This document shows positions 56,377 to 64,000 of a DNA stretch of 64,000 nucleotides, piece by piece. The notes beneath the pieces were generated by a model. It was given only the letters and a program-made list of their open reading frames with translations. It did no database searches and was not told the origin of the DNA. This DNA comes from Ignavibacteria bacterium (lineage in GTDB: Bacteria; Bacteroidota; Ignavibacteria; Ch128b), in assembly GCA_013177855.1 (NCBI GenBank), contig JABLYA010000001.1, positions 2,064,983 to 2,128,982 on the forward strand, written 5' to 3'. Position numbers and translations under genes: made by a program. Position 1 is the stretch's first letter. Each line of letters begins with the position of its first letter.

Positions 56377-57819
56377 ATGAAAAAAATAATCTTTTTATCT
56401 ATTCTGATTTTTATTTCTCACACGATTTTTGCTCAGTCTTCAGGTTCTTTTGGTTATACTGATGCTAAAAGTGCTGGACTAGCTCTAACTTATGCTTCAA
56501 ATGCTCTGGGTGTAGATGCGATTGGAATAAATCCAGCAAATCTTGCATTAAATGATATTTCAAAATTTTCAATGAAGACACTTTTCCCGCTTCCTCCGAT
56601 TTCACTTAGTCTAACGACTCCGCTTTCAGTTGAAAAATACAATTACTTTTTCGGAGGAGTGGATGATGGAACTGGAAATACTGTCGGAAGATACCTGACG
56701 CAATCAGATAAAGATGAATTAAATCAACTTCTGGGCGAAAGCGATTTAGTCTTTAATACACAAATCAATTATCTATCTTTTGCAATTAATGTAAATGAAA
56801 AAGTAGGTGGATTCGGTTTCGCTTTTGTGGATCGAATGGGAAGTAATCTTCGTCTTTCCAAGGTTTTTACAGATTTAATTTTTTCAGGTCTTTATCCAAT
56901 GAAAATTTATTCTTTCAGCGATATGGATATAAAGCTTAGTTATACAAGGGAAATATCTTTGAGCTATGGCAGAAAAATTCTGGAATTTGATAATAAATTT
57001 ATTCAAAGTCTTTATGGTGGAGTAGCAATTAAATTTGTTAGAGGTTATTATTACTTGAACACTGCAAAAAATAATTCTTATTTCAAGCTTGATAATGATA
57101 ATGTAATTCGCGGGAAATGGGACTATGAGATTTATCACGCTCTATCACCATCATTTGCAAAAAATTATGGAAAGGATAGTATCGTCTCGGTAGATAATTA
57201 TTCTTTTTCACCTTTCCCTGATCCAGCTGGAAGCGGAACCGGATTTGATCTCGGTTTAACAGCAATCTTAAATAATCAAATGCGCGTTTCTCTTGCGATA
57301 ACTGATATTGGAAGTATAACCTGGGATCAAAATCAAGCAATTATTAAAGGCAGTGGTGATTTTACTTTTGAAGGTTATTCAACAAAAGAACAGATTGATT
57401 CACTTAAAGATAAGTTCAAACAGGTTACATCAGATTTAAGAACATCATTTACAACAAGTTTACCAACAGCTTTACGACTTGGAGTTTCCTACAGATTGGA
57501 TCAAGCTCCGTTTATCAATAAATTTCCAGGTCGAATGCTCATAAGTTTTGATTACAATCAAGGTTTTAATAATGAAATAGGTAATACAACAAAACCGAGA
57601 TTTTCTCTTGGAATAGATTGGAAGCCTGGAAATTGGATACCAACACTACGAACTGGTATCTCGCTTGGAGGGAAATTCGGTTTTCGCTGGGGATTTGGAT
57701 TAGGAATTATGGCTGGTCCGTTTGATTTTAATTTTGCAACCTCCAATTTTGAGTCTATTTTAAGTCAGAACACTGCAACAAAACTTAATCTATTTTTTGA
57801 TACGAAATGGAGATTTTAA
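56377..57819 (+). CDS. DUF5723-like outer-membrane beta-barrel protein
   Basis: The 480-residue protein has a signal peptide (MKKIIFLSILIFISHTIFAQ) and then alternating amphipathic strands. An N-terminal plug-like start (DAKSAGLALTYASNALGVDAIGINPANLAL) is typical of PorV/FadL-type and DUF5723 barrels of this phylum. It ends in an aromatic residue (FFDTKWRF), as outer-membrane barrels do. Glycine- and aromatic-rich strands (FRWGFGLGIMAGPFDFNF) support insertion in the outer membrane. The downstream lipoprotein gene overlaps it by 13 bp. Confidence 0.8.
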   Translation: MKKIIFLSILIFISHTIFAQSSGSFGYTDAKSAGLALTYASNALGVDAIGINPANLALNDISKFSMKTLFPLPPISLSLTTPLSVEKYNYFFGGVDDGTGNTVGRYLTQSDKDELNQLLGESDLVFNTQINYLSFAINVNEKVGGFGFAFVDRMGSNLRLSKVFTDLIFSGLYPMKIYSFSDMDIKLSYTREISLSYGRKILEFDNKFIQSLYGGVAIKFVRGYYYLNTAKNNSYFKLDNDNVIRGKWDYEIYHALSPSFAKNYGKDSIVSVDNYSFSPFPDPAGSGTGFDLGLTAILNNQMRVSLAITDIGSITWDQNQAIIKGSGDFTFEGYSTKEQIDSLKDKFKQVTSDLRTSFTTSLPTALRLGVSYRLDQAPFINKFPGRMLISFDYNQGFNNEIGNTTKPRFSLGIDWKPGNWIPTLRTGISLGGKFGFRWGFGLGIMAGPFDFNFATSNFESILSQNTATKLNLFFDTKWRF

Positions 57820-59387
57820 AATTTAATAAGAGGTTTCTATTATTAGCGATTAATCTTTCCTTAATATTTATTGCTTGCTCAGAGAAAGCAAAGGATATAT
57901 TTAACCCAACTTTTCAAAATCAGATTGAGTTTAGTTTATCCGATAAAATTTACAAAATGGAAGAGGTTGTTAAAAGACAATCTCAAATTAAAGTTGATTC
58001 AGGTAAATATTTACTTAAATTTTCTACTGATGAAATAAGAAAAGATACGACAATAGATGCTTTTAATGCCGATTTCTTTGAAATGGATGTCGATACAATG
58101 TTTTATGTTTTAATAAGCGATACAATTGACACTCAGATGATTATTAGAAGAGATTCAGTAGGTGTTCAGGAAGCTGATTTAGCTTCGGGATATCTTCAAC
58201 TTAGATTTATTAATTATACAAATAAGCCTGCCTTCTTTGAATTAACACTACCAGGTTTCACAAAGACTACCGGGCAAACTATTGATACATTAAAAATTGG
58301 TGGACTAATATCAGCTAATACAACTGAAAATTTTGAAAGGGATTTGAGCGGTTTTCAATACAAACAACCAGCAAATCAACCTTTTGGAACAACAAGGCCG
58401 GGGTTCTGGCTTAAAGGTAAAATATTTTTGCAAGGCGGTACTTTTGGTGATAGTGTCAGAGTTTATTCTCATGTACAGGATATCAAATTCAATCGAATAA
58501 AAGGTAGATTTAAACCTTTTTCTCTGGGAGTTAAAGATCAAACTTTGAAAAATGCATTAAGCTCAGATATTTCGGAGTTTATTTCAAAAGTAACTTTTGA
58601 TTCGATTCGAGTGAAGATGGTTGGAATGACAACTTTAAATTTCCCAGTCAGACTCACTGATTTTAGAGTGAAAGGAATTTTTTCTTCTGGCAAACCGCCA
58701 ATCTCTCTCAAATTTGGAAATAGAGATTATCTTGATACGACAATTTTCAGTAATGGTCAGATTGTATTGAACTTTGATAATACCAATACTAATATAAACA
58801 CATTTCTTTCAGCGGTCCCAGACTCAATTAATATTAGTAGTGTAATGATTCTGAATCCAAATTATGAAAGCGGGGAAGTCTATGCTAATGATTCAATCTC
58901 TTTTTCATTCCAGGTAGATGCGTGGTCAAGATTTGCAGTGAATCAAGCTGAGTGGACAGATACTTTTGATATCGATATAAGCAATGATGCGCGAGAAAAA
59001 ATGAAAAAAGCGGAAGAAGGCAGAATTGTGATTTACTCTACCAATGAGGTTCCTTTTGAAACAAATCTTGTTGGTCTTGTTACGGACTCGCTTTTTAATC
59101 CGCTTTTTTATTTAACCAAAGATGAAGTTACGCATAATGATACGATGGTGACTTTAAATGGTGCAATTACAAATCCTCAAGGGGAAGTAATTTCACCAGC
59201 CTATCAAACAGTAGTTATAAATTTATCGAAAGATGAAATTGAAAAACTTAGTCGAGGATATAAATTATTGCAACGTTTTTCTCTGTCTACAACGGAGGGC
59301 AGAATTGCAGAAGTAAGTGCAAAATCCAAAATGTCTCTAAGAATTTCGGGAAGAATAAAAATTCAATTAACAAGCGATGATTTCTAA
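57807..59387 (+). CDS. Lipoprotein of the paralogous trio, member 2
   Basis: The 526-residue protein begins MEILKFNKRFLLLAINL and has a lipobox-like LIFIAC near residue 24. Conserved blocks with its paralogues are KMEEVVKRQSQIKVDSGKY, LPGFTKTTGQTIDTLKI and YKQPANQPFGTTRPGFWLK. The ATG lies inside the barrel gene's last codons (13-bp overlap) and no clear Shine-Dalgarno is visible, so translation is probably coupled. It is closest to member 1, with which it shares the YKQPxNQPFG block. Function unknown. Confidence 0.75.
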   Translation: MEILKFNKRFLLLAINLSLIFIACSEKAKDIFNPTFQNQIEFSLSDKIYKMEEVVKRQSQIKVDSGKYLLKFSTDEIRKDTTIDAFNADFFEMDVDTMFYVLISDTIDTQMIIRRDSVGVQEADLASGYLQLRFINYTNKPAFFELTLPGFTKTTGQTIDTLKIGGLISANTTENFERDLSGFQYKQPANQPFGTTRPGFWLKGKIFLQGGTFGDSVRVYSHVQDIKFNRIKGRFKPFSLGVKDQTLKNALSSDISEFISKVTFDSIRVKMVGMTTLNFPVRLTDFRVKGIFSSGKPPISLKFGNRDYLDTTIFSNGQIVLNFDNTNTNINTFLSAVPDSINISSVMILNPNYESGEVYANDSISFSFQVDAWSRFAVNQAEWTDTFDIDISNDAREKMKKAEEGRIVIYSTNEVPFETNLVGLVTDSLFNPLFYLTKDEVTHNDTMVTLNGAITNPQGEVISPAYQTVVINLSKDEIEKLSRGYKLLQRFSLSTTEGRIAEVSAKSKMSLRISGRIKIQLTSDDF

Positions 59388-60942
59388 AATCAGATTTTTA
59401 ATTGTAATCTTATTCACTTTTTTAATTTTTGGTTGTATTGAAAAAATTAAATCCCCAGTGATGCCTATTTGGGATATATCCTATCATATTCCAGTTGTAA
59501 ACAGGACTGAGACGGTAATTGATCGGATTAAAGGTGAGAAAGGAATTTTTGTTGATTCAACACAAAATCTTGTATTGAAATTTGATTCTTCTGATGTAGA
59601 AACAAAATCATTAGATGAAATTTTTTCTGACAATATCAAGTACGATGATGAATTTTCTATCTATCCACAAAATGTTGACACTTTAATATTTGAATCATTT
59701 GTGTATGATGACTCAGTTTCGCTTGATGAATTTCATCTTTACAAAGGCACCTTAAAATATAAGGTCGAGAATAGACTAGATAAAAAAGTTAATCTCAATA
59801 TTACAATACCTGGTTTTACAAAAACTGTTTCTGGCTCAATCGACACTTTAAAGTTTGAAATGGTCGTTAATCCGAAAAGTTCGAATGAGAAAACGATCGA
59901 TTTGAAAAATTATCATTATAAATTTATTCAAAGTCCGTTGGGTGGATCAAACTATGGATTTTATATCAAAGGCTATGCAAAAATTGACGCTGGTTATTCG
60001 GGAGACTCAATAAAAACCAGAGTTCAAATTGATAATCTCGGCTTTAATTATCTCAAGGGAAAGGTTAAACCTTACAAAGATACAATTAAACCCAAAACAG
60101 AATATCTCGATATAGATCAGGATGTAAAAGATATTCTGCCTAAAATTCAAATCTATGGAGCAAAAATTATTTTAACTCCAAATACTACAACACGTAATCT
60201 TGAAGTTCGACTGAAAAATTTTCAAGTTATTGGGACATTCAAAACTTCATCACAGAAAAAATATCTAAAAATTAAAAATCAATCTGTCATCGATACAATA
60301 ATTTCACTTGATCAGCCATCAATTGAATTTAATATTGATGACATTGCAATTAACGAATTTTTAAGTCCGCAGGTACCTGATTCAATCTCTTACAGCGGAG
60401 AAATTATTGTCAACCCAAATTATAAAACGATTGATATCAATTTACCAGATTCTATAAAATTTGATGTGAGAATGGTTGGTTATTCAATTTTTAGAATTGA
60501 TAATGCAAGCAGAATTGATACAGTAGATATCGATCTAAAAGATGAGGATAAAGATCAATTAGATAAAATTAAAGGTGCAAGCCTTGTGCTTGATATCGAT
60601 AATGGATTACCCATCGGTTTTAAGTTAACTGGATACTTACTTGACTCGCTTAATAATAAGTTGCTTTATTTTACAAGAGAAAAAGGGACAGGAGAAATTT
60701 CAGATACAGTTTTTTCAATTACTCCCGCTTTAATCGATAACGAAGGAAAGGTTATTCAATCAGTTTCTCAAAAGAAAGTTCTCTCATTAAATAAAGATGA
60801 AATTGAGAAGCTTAAGAAGATGAAGAAAGCAGTCATCAATGTGCTTGTCTCAACTACGAATGGTCAGAGGGTTATGCTTCGTGCAAGTGATAAAATTAGA
60901 TTGAAATTAACTTCAAGTTTGAGTTACAGAGTTGGTGAATAA
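59377..60942 (+). CDS. Lipoprotein of the paralogous trio, member 3
   Basis: The 521-residue protein has a lipoprotein signal (MISKIRFLIVILFTFLIFGC). It shares VMPIWDISYHIPV with member 1 and IPGFTKTVSGSIDTLKF with both; the YKQPxNQPFG block is replaced by YHYKFIQSPLGGSNYGF, so it is the most diverged. It overlaps member 2 by 11 bp. Its stop is 3 bp from the convergent LptG-like gene, without a terminator visible. Confidence 0.75.
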   Translation: MISKIRFLIVILFTFLIFGCIEKIKSPVMPIWDISYHIPVVNRTETVIDRIKGEKGIFVDSTQNLVLKFDSSDVETKSLDEIFSDNIKYDDEFSIYPQNVDTLIFESFVYDDSVSLDEFHLYKGTLKYKVENRLDKKVNLNITIPGFTKTVSGSIDTLKFEMVVNPKSSNEKTIDLKNYHYKFIQSPLGGSNYGFYIKGYAKIDAGYSGDSIKTRVQIDNLGFNYLKGKVKPYKDTIKPKTEYLDIDQDVKDILPKIQIYGAKIILTPNTTTRNLEVRLKNFQVIGTFKTSSQKKYLKIKNQSVIDTIISLDQPSIEFNIDDIAINEFLSPQVPDSISYSGEIIVNPNYKTIDINLPDSIKFDVRMVGYSIFRIDNASRIDTVDIDLKDEDKDQLDKIKGASLVLDIDNGLPIGFKLTGYLLDSLNNKLLYFTREKGTGEISDTVFSITPALIDNEGKVIQSVSQKKVLSLNKDEIEKLKKMKKAVINVLVSTTNGQRVMLRASDKIRLKLTSSLSYRVGE

Positions 60943-60945
60943 TTT

Positions 60946-62037
60946 TTACTTTCTCACTCTTACAATATTTACAATTGCAAAAATTGAAAATACAATATTT
61001 GCGAACCACGCTGTAAGAATTGGATTCATCAATCCATTTTTCCCAAAAGATTGACTTATTTTCATAAATGCGAGATAAATAAAAGTAAAGAACAAGTTCA
61101 TTCCAAATTGAAAAGCTACCGTTCCGCTTCTTTTATCAGCTGAAAAAGGTAATCCGAAAAGAATTACTATTAAATTAGCAAACGCAAATGCAATTAAGGA
61201 ATGAAAATCAATCTCGAGTTTTGTAGTATCATTTCCGCTTCTTCTTTGAGCGTCTATAACCTGTCTGATTTCAGTCAAAGTCATTTCTTCGATTCTTTTT
61301 TGCTTAATTAAGATGTCCTCAGGCCTGAACTGTAAATTATTAAATTCAAGGTTAGTGTGATAAACAATCTTATTTGTTGTATCTGAGGTAAAATGGTTTT
61401 CAATTACATCAATTCCAATCCATTTTTGTTTTGTTGAATCCCATTGCAGTTTTTCGCATTTATATCTTCTAATCAGTCGAGTTGGATTGTTATCATCCGT
61501 TAAAACAATTCCTGCTCTTGAGATGATCTGTGAAGATTGATCATAAAAACCAATGTTTACAAATCTGTTTTCTCCATCTTGAAAAAAGATATTTGCCCCT
61601 ATGTAAGTCAGGTTCTTCTTCATGTATTTTTGTTCGATTTCCAATTTTTTGGCATTTGATTGCGGCACTACCCAGCCAGAGAAATAAATTGCAAAGAGCG
61701 AGATTACGAAACCGATTACTATAAATGGATACATAAATCTGTAAAGACTTATCCCGCTGGCTTTAATTGCAGTTAATTCATTGAAGTTGTTTAATTTACC
61801 AACTGTGAATAAGCAGGCAAGCAGTATAGACACAGGTAAAATCAAACGAATTATTTCAGGTAAGAAATAAAAATAATAAGCAATGATTATATTTTGAGGG
61901 ACTTGCTGATCGATGAAGTCATCAAGGTTTTCCATTAGATCAACGATAACAAAGATCAATACAAAGGTCATTACACCGAACAAGATAGATAGAATAAATT
62001 GTCGAAGTAAATAATTATCTAAAATTTTCACTTTCAT
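60946..62037 (-). CDS. lptG: LptF/LptG-family permease (LptG-like)
   Basis: A 363-residue inner-membrane subunit of the Lpt ABC exporter, which extracts LPS and passes it to the periplasmic bridge. Six hydrophobic helices (three N-terminal, three C-terminal) flank a periplasmic beta-jellyroll. ASGISLYRFMYPFIV is the coupling-helix region and VVPQSNAKKLEIEQ follows the third helix, both typical of the family. The LptG rather than LptF label follows from comparison of the pair and is uncertain. It overlaps the upstream permease gene by 4 bp. Confidence 0.82.
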   Translation of the reverse strand: MKVKILDNYLLRQFILSILFGVMTFVLIFVIVDLMENLDDFIDQQVPQNIIIAYYFYFLPEIIRLILPVSILLACLFTVGKLNNFNELTAIKASGISLYRFMYPFIVIGFVISLFAIYFSGWVVPQSNAKKLEIEQKYMKKNLTYIGANIFFQDGENRFVNIGFYDQSSQIISRAGIVLTDDNNPTRLIRRYKCEKLQWDSTKQKWIGIDVIENHFTSDTTNKIVYHTNLEFNNLQFRPEDILIKQKRIEEMTLTEIRQVIDAQRRSGNDTTKLEIDFHSLIAFAFANLIVILFGLPFSADKRSGTVAFQFGMNLFFTFIYLAFMKISQSFGKNGLMNPILTAWFANIVFSIFAIVNIVRVRK

Positions 62038-63410
62038 TGATAAACATTCTCTTCAGTTGGCGGGAAGAATGACTTTGGTAAGTATTTTTTCAGGAATGAA
62101 AAGTCAATCATAATTTGTTCTTTGTTCATTCTGTAAGTCAGGAAAATCCCAAGTGCTCCAATAATAAAATTTGCCATCCACATTCCTAAAAAAGGATTTA
62201 AGAGGCGTCTATCTGCTAATTTTTCACCTCCAATTAAACAAATCCAATAAACTAAAAAGAAAAATAAACTTATACTTGCAGCAACACCAAAACTTCCTTT
62301 TCTTGTTAAAACACCAAGAGGCGCACCAACAAGAACGAAAACAATACAAGCGAAGGGAATAGCGTATTTCTTATGAATCTCAACTTCATATTTATAAATT
62401 TCTGACTCAAAATATTCTATTCTGCTGTCAAAGTTCATTACATTAGTTAAGAATGATCTTGCAGAATTCAAAGCAAAATAGTTTGGATTTCGAGATGGAG
62501 AAGCAGTAGCAGGATTTGATGTCGTTTCAAAGTCTCCAAAAATATTTTGATTAAAACTTTTGATATTGGTTCTAAATTCATTAATCACTTCAGTTTTCAA
62601 TACACTTAGACTATCAACAATTTTTTGCATATCTCCAGCACTGAGTTCACGATCCCCTCTCGGAAGTCCAGGACCGCTCTGTTCAAATGTGAATTGAGAT
62701 GCATCGAGGGCAATTTTGTGTTTTCTGAAGTAAATTCTTCTGTAAGATTGATTTGTCCCACTCACTTCTTGATGAATAACGCCGTCCTCCATATCGAACA
62801 GCATTTTTTTGTTGTCGGGAGTGAAATAAATGTTAGCTTTTTTAGCCGTAATGATATTTATATTAAATGGATTAGTGTAATCATAAATCAGAACATCGTA
62901 AATCTCATTAGTAGTTTTACTCACTCTCCTTGCCATAATTGAATAATTTGGAATTTGATTTGAAAATACATTTGCTTCGAGTTTCAAGGTTGGTTTAGTT
63001 CTGCTTATATCATACATCAAAGTTTTTGCTTTGTAATTTGTCTCAGGAAGCACTGCATTGTTAAACCAGATAAGAAAAACACAAAGTAAAGTTCCAACAA
63101 TAAATGCTGGAACCATTAATCGAATAAGACTTACACCGGAAGATTTTAAGATTGTAAATTCATTATCCTGGGTTAGTGAGCCATAAGCCATTAATACCAT
63201 TCCGAGAGCACCCATTGGAATTGCAAGCACGAGCATCCAGGCAAGATTGTAAACAATTAATTTAATAATAATGTCTGCACTAAGTCCCTTACCAATTAGA
63301 TTGTCAGCTGTTTTCATCAAAAACTGTAACAGGAAAACAAACATTATTGTAAATGACCCAAATGCAAATGGGCCAATCAACTTTCTAATTATGTAACGAT
63401 CTATAATCAT
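62034..63410 (-). CDS. lptF: LptF/LptG-family permease (LptF-like)
   Basis: The 458-residue partner permease starts MIIDRYIIRKLIGPFAFGSF, with the family motif FTILKSSGVSLIRLMVPAF and NNAVLPETNYKAKTLM before the periplasmic part. The periplasmic domain is enlarged by about 90 residues (helical, around NEFRTNIKSFNQNIFGDF) compared with its neighbour. FVLVGAPLGVLTRKGSFGVA and the last helices close it. It forms a pair with the downstream gene; an LptB ATPase must be encoded elsewhere. Confidence 0.82.
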   Translation of the reverse strand: MIIDRYIIRKLIGPFAFGSFTIMFVFLLQFLMKTADNLIGKGLSADIIIKLIVYNLAWMLVLAIPMGALGMVLMAYGSLTQDNEFTILKSSGVSLIRLMVPAFIVGTLLCVFLIWFNNAVLPETNYKAKTLMYDISRTKPTLKLEANVFSNQIPNYSIMARRVSKTTNEIYDVLIYDYTNPFNINIITAKKANIYFTPDNKKMLFDMEDGVIHQEVSGTNQSYRRIYFRKHKIALDASQFTFEQSGPGLPRGDRELSAGDMQKIVDSLSVLKTEVINEFRTNIKSFNQNIFGDFETTSNPATASPSRNPNYFALNSARSFLTNVMNFDSRIEYFESEIYKYEVEIHKKYAIPFACIVFVLVGAPLGVLTRKGSFGVAASISLFFFLVYWICLIGGEKLADRRLLNPFLGMWMANFIIGALGIFLTYRMNKEQIMIDFSFLKKYLPKSFFPPTEENVYQ

Positions 63411-63464
63411 AATTCAAAATAAAGAATGATTGATAATCTCACAAAGAAAGAATATATAGAATAT

Positions 63465-63495
63465 AAAAAATTAGCCAGAATGTTCTGGCTAATTT
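63465..63495 (-). terminator. Rho-independent terminator after the acyl-CoA synthetase gene
   Basis: AAATTAGCCAGAA and TTCTGGCTAATTT form a perfect 13-bp stem, with a 2-nt gap that implies a slightly larger real loop. On the minus strand a T6 tract follows. It lies between the synthetase stop (63522) and the lptF start. Confidence 0.9.
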
Positions 63496-63521
63496 ATGTC
63501 GGTTGAGATAGTTTGGTAAAG

Positions 63522-64000
63522 TTAATGAACACTATCTTCCTGTTTTATCAGGTATCGTTTAATTTTTTGTGTTGTGGTTTTCTCGAATTCTTGTTCTTGA
63601 ATTCTAATCACACGAACTTGTTTGTAGATTGGAAGTTCTTTGTTTAATTCTCTTACTTCCTTGTTTAGAATTTCTTCAATTAGTTCCTTTGTAACTTCTT
63701 TACCAGTTTTCTGTGAATATTCAATGAATTCTTCTGCGTTTGGAACAAGAATGGCTCCAATTGTCTCGTCACCATTAATATCTTTTGCAGCGTAGACAAC
63801 ACATTCAAGAATAAAAGGACTTCGTTTCAAATGATCTTCAATTTCTTCAGGGAAAATATTTTTCCCGGTTTTCGTTACGATCACATTCTTTTTCCTTCCA
63901 GTGATGTGTAAAAATCCGTCTTTATCGAAGTAACCATAATCACCAGTGTAGAACCAGCCGTCTTTCAGAACTTCTTCAGTTGCTTTTGGATTTTTATAAT
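63522..64000 (-). CDS. AMP-binding acyl-CoA synthetase, C-terminal part (partial)
   Basis: Reading in from the window edge the frame gives KNPKATEEVLKDGWFYTGDY, GYFDKDGFLHITGRKKN, then VTKTGKNIFPEEIEDHLK and a C-terminal lid domain ending near TTTQKIKRYLIKQ. This is the hinge and C-terminal domain of the ANL superfamily, of the long-chain fatty-acid-CoA ligase type. GDxG and GRKKN-x-I are the expected A8-region motifs, and KIKR near the end contains the usual catalytic lysine region. The N-terminal adenylation domain is outside the window. Chain-length preference cannot be judged. Confidence 0.88.
   Translation of the reverse strand, partial: YKNPKATEEVLKDGWFYTGDYGYFDKDGFLHITGRKKNVIVTKTGKNIFPEEIEDHLKRSPFILECVVYAAKDINGDETIGAILVPNAEEFIEYSQKTGKEVTKELIEEILNKEVRELNKELPIYKQVRVIRIQEQEFEKTTTQKIKRYLIKQEDSVH

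Overview
The window is AT-rich (roughly one third G+C by eye) and densely coded on both strands. It looks like the chromosome of an Ignavibacteria/Melioribacter-type bacterium, or a close relative in the Bacteroidota-Chlorobi-Ignavibacteriota group. Four secreted proteins end in a type IX secretion (T9SS) sorting domain with the YQNYPNPFNP-type signature. There are also a two-subunit 2-oxoacid:ferredoxin oxidoreductase, the futalosine-pathway menaquinone enzyme MqnD, an S46 dipeptidyl-peptidase and Lpt-type LPS export permeases. Lineage is inferred from gene content; no rRNA or tRNA gene was recognised.

Layout. 1-3.8 kb: a partial Lon-like AAA protease (-), a Ub/Mut7-C RNase-domain protein, a DUF4143 ATPase preceded by three 32-bp palindromic tandem units, and the t6A enzyme TsaC. 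3.9-9.4 kb: a surface-glycan operon (GT4, YfhO-like membrane protein, GT4). 9.4-10 kb: a gene-poor gap holding a 252-bp array of 21-bp units. 10-17 kb (-): a 14-repeat propeller-like T9SS protein, a second T9SS protein split by a one-base frameshift, a tiny membrane protein, and a membrane-anchored AraC-type regulator with a CBM9-like sensor domain. 17.5-25.5 kb (-): an M14 peptidase behind an aromatic-acid operon aroF-aroB-aroDE(fused)-aroA-aroK. 25.6-40.5 kb: mqnD, an S46 peptidase lipoprotein, an M6 T9SS protease (-), nadE-dsbD, korA-korB, an NrnA-like DHH phosphoesterase and leucyl aminopeptidase pepA.

40.5-45.5 kb (-) is the most striking region: a compact three-gene DNA phosphorothioation (Dnd) cassette between pepA and gdhA. 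It holds dndC, dndD and a gene whose N-terminus resembles DndE and whose C-terminus is a HerA/FtsK-like P-loop ATPase. No dndB, dndA or DndFGH-type restriction gene is adjacent. A perfect 28-bp palindrome lies just upstream of dndC.

45.6-64 kb: gdhA, a large divergent GH13 protein, a TPR protein and a DUF3467 protein, a phosphoglycosyl transferase with an orphan membrane protein, a small T9SS protein, an operon of three paralogous ~520-residue lipoproteins with one outer-membrane barrel, two LptF/LptG permeases, and the C-terminal end of an acyl-CoA synthetase.

Together the genes suggest an anaerobic or facultative, protein- and polysaccharide-degrading heterotroph: several secreted peptidases feed a ferredoxin-linked 2-oxoacid oxidoreductase and glutamate dehydrogenase. 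The best candidate for a little-described system is the DndC-DndD-DndE::HerA cassette. The lipoprotein/barrel operon and the CBM9-AraC regulator come next.
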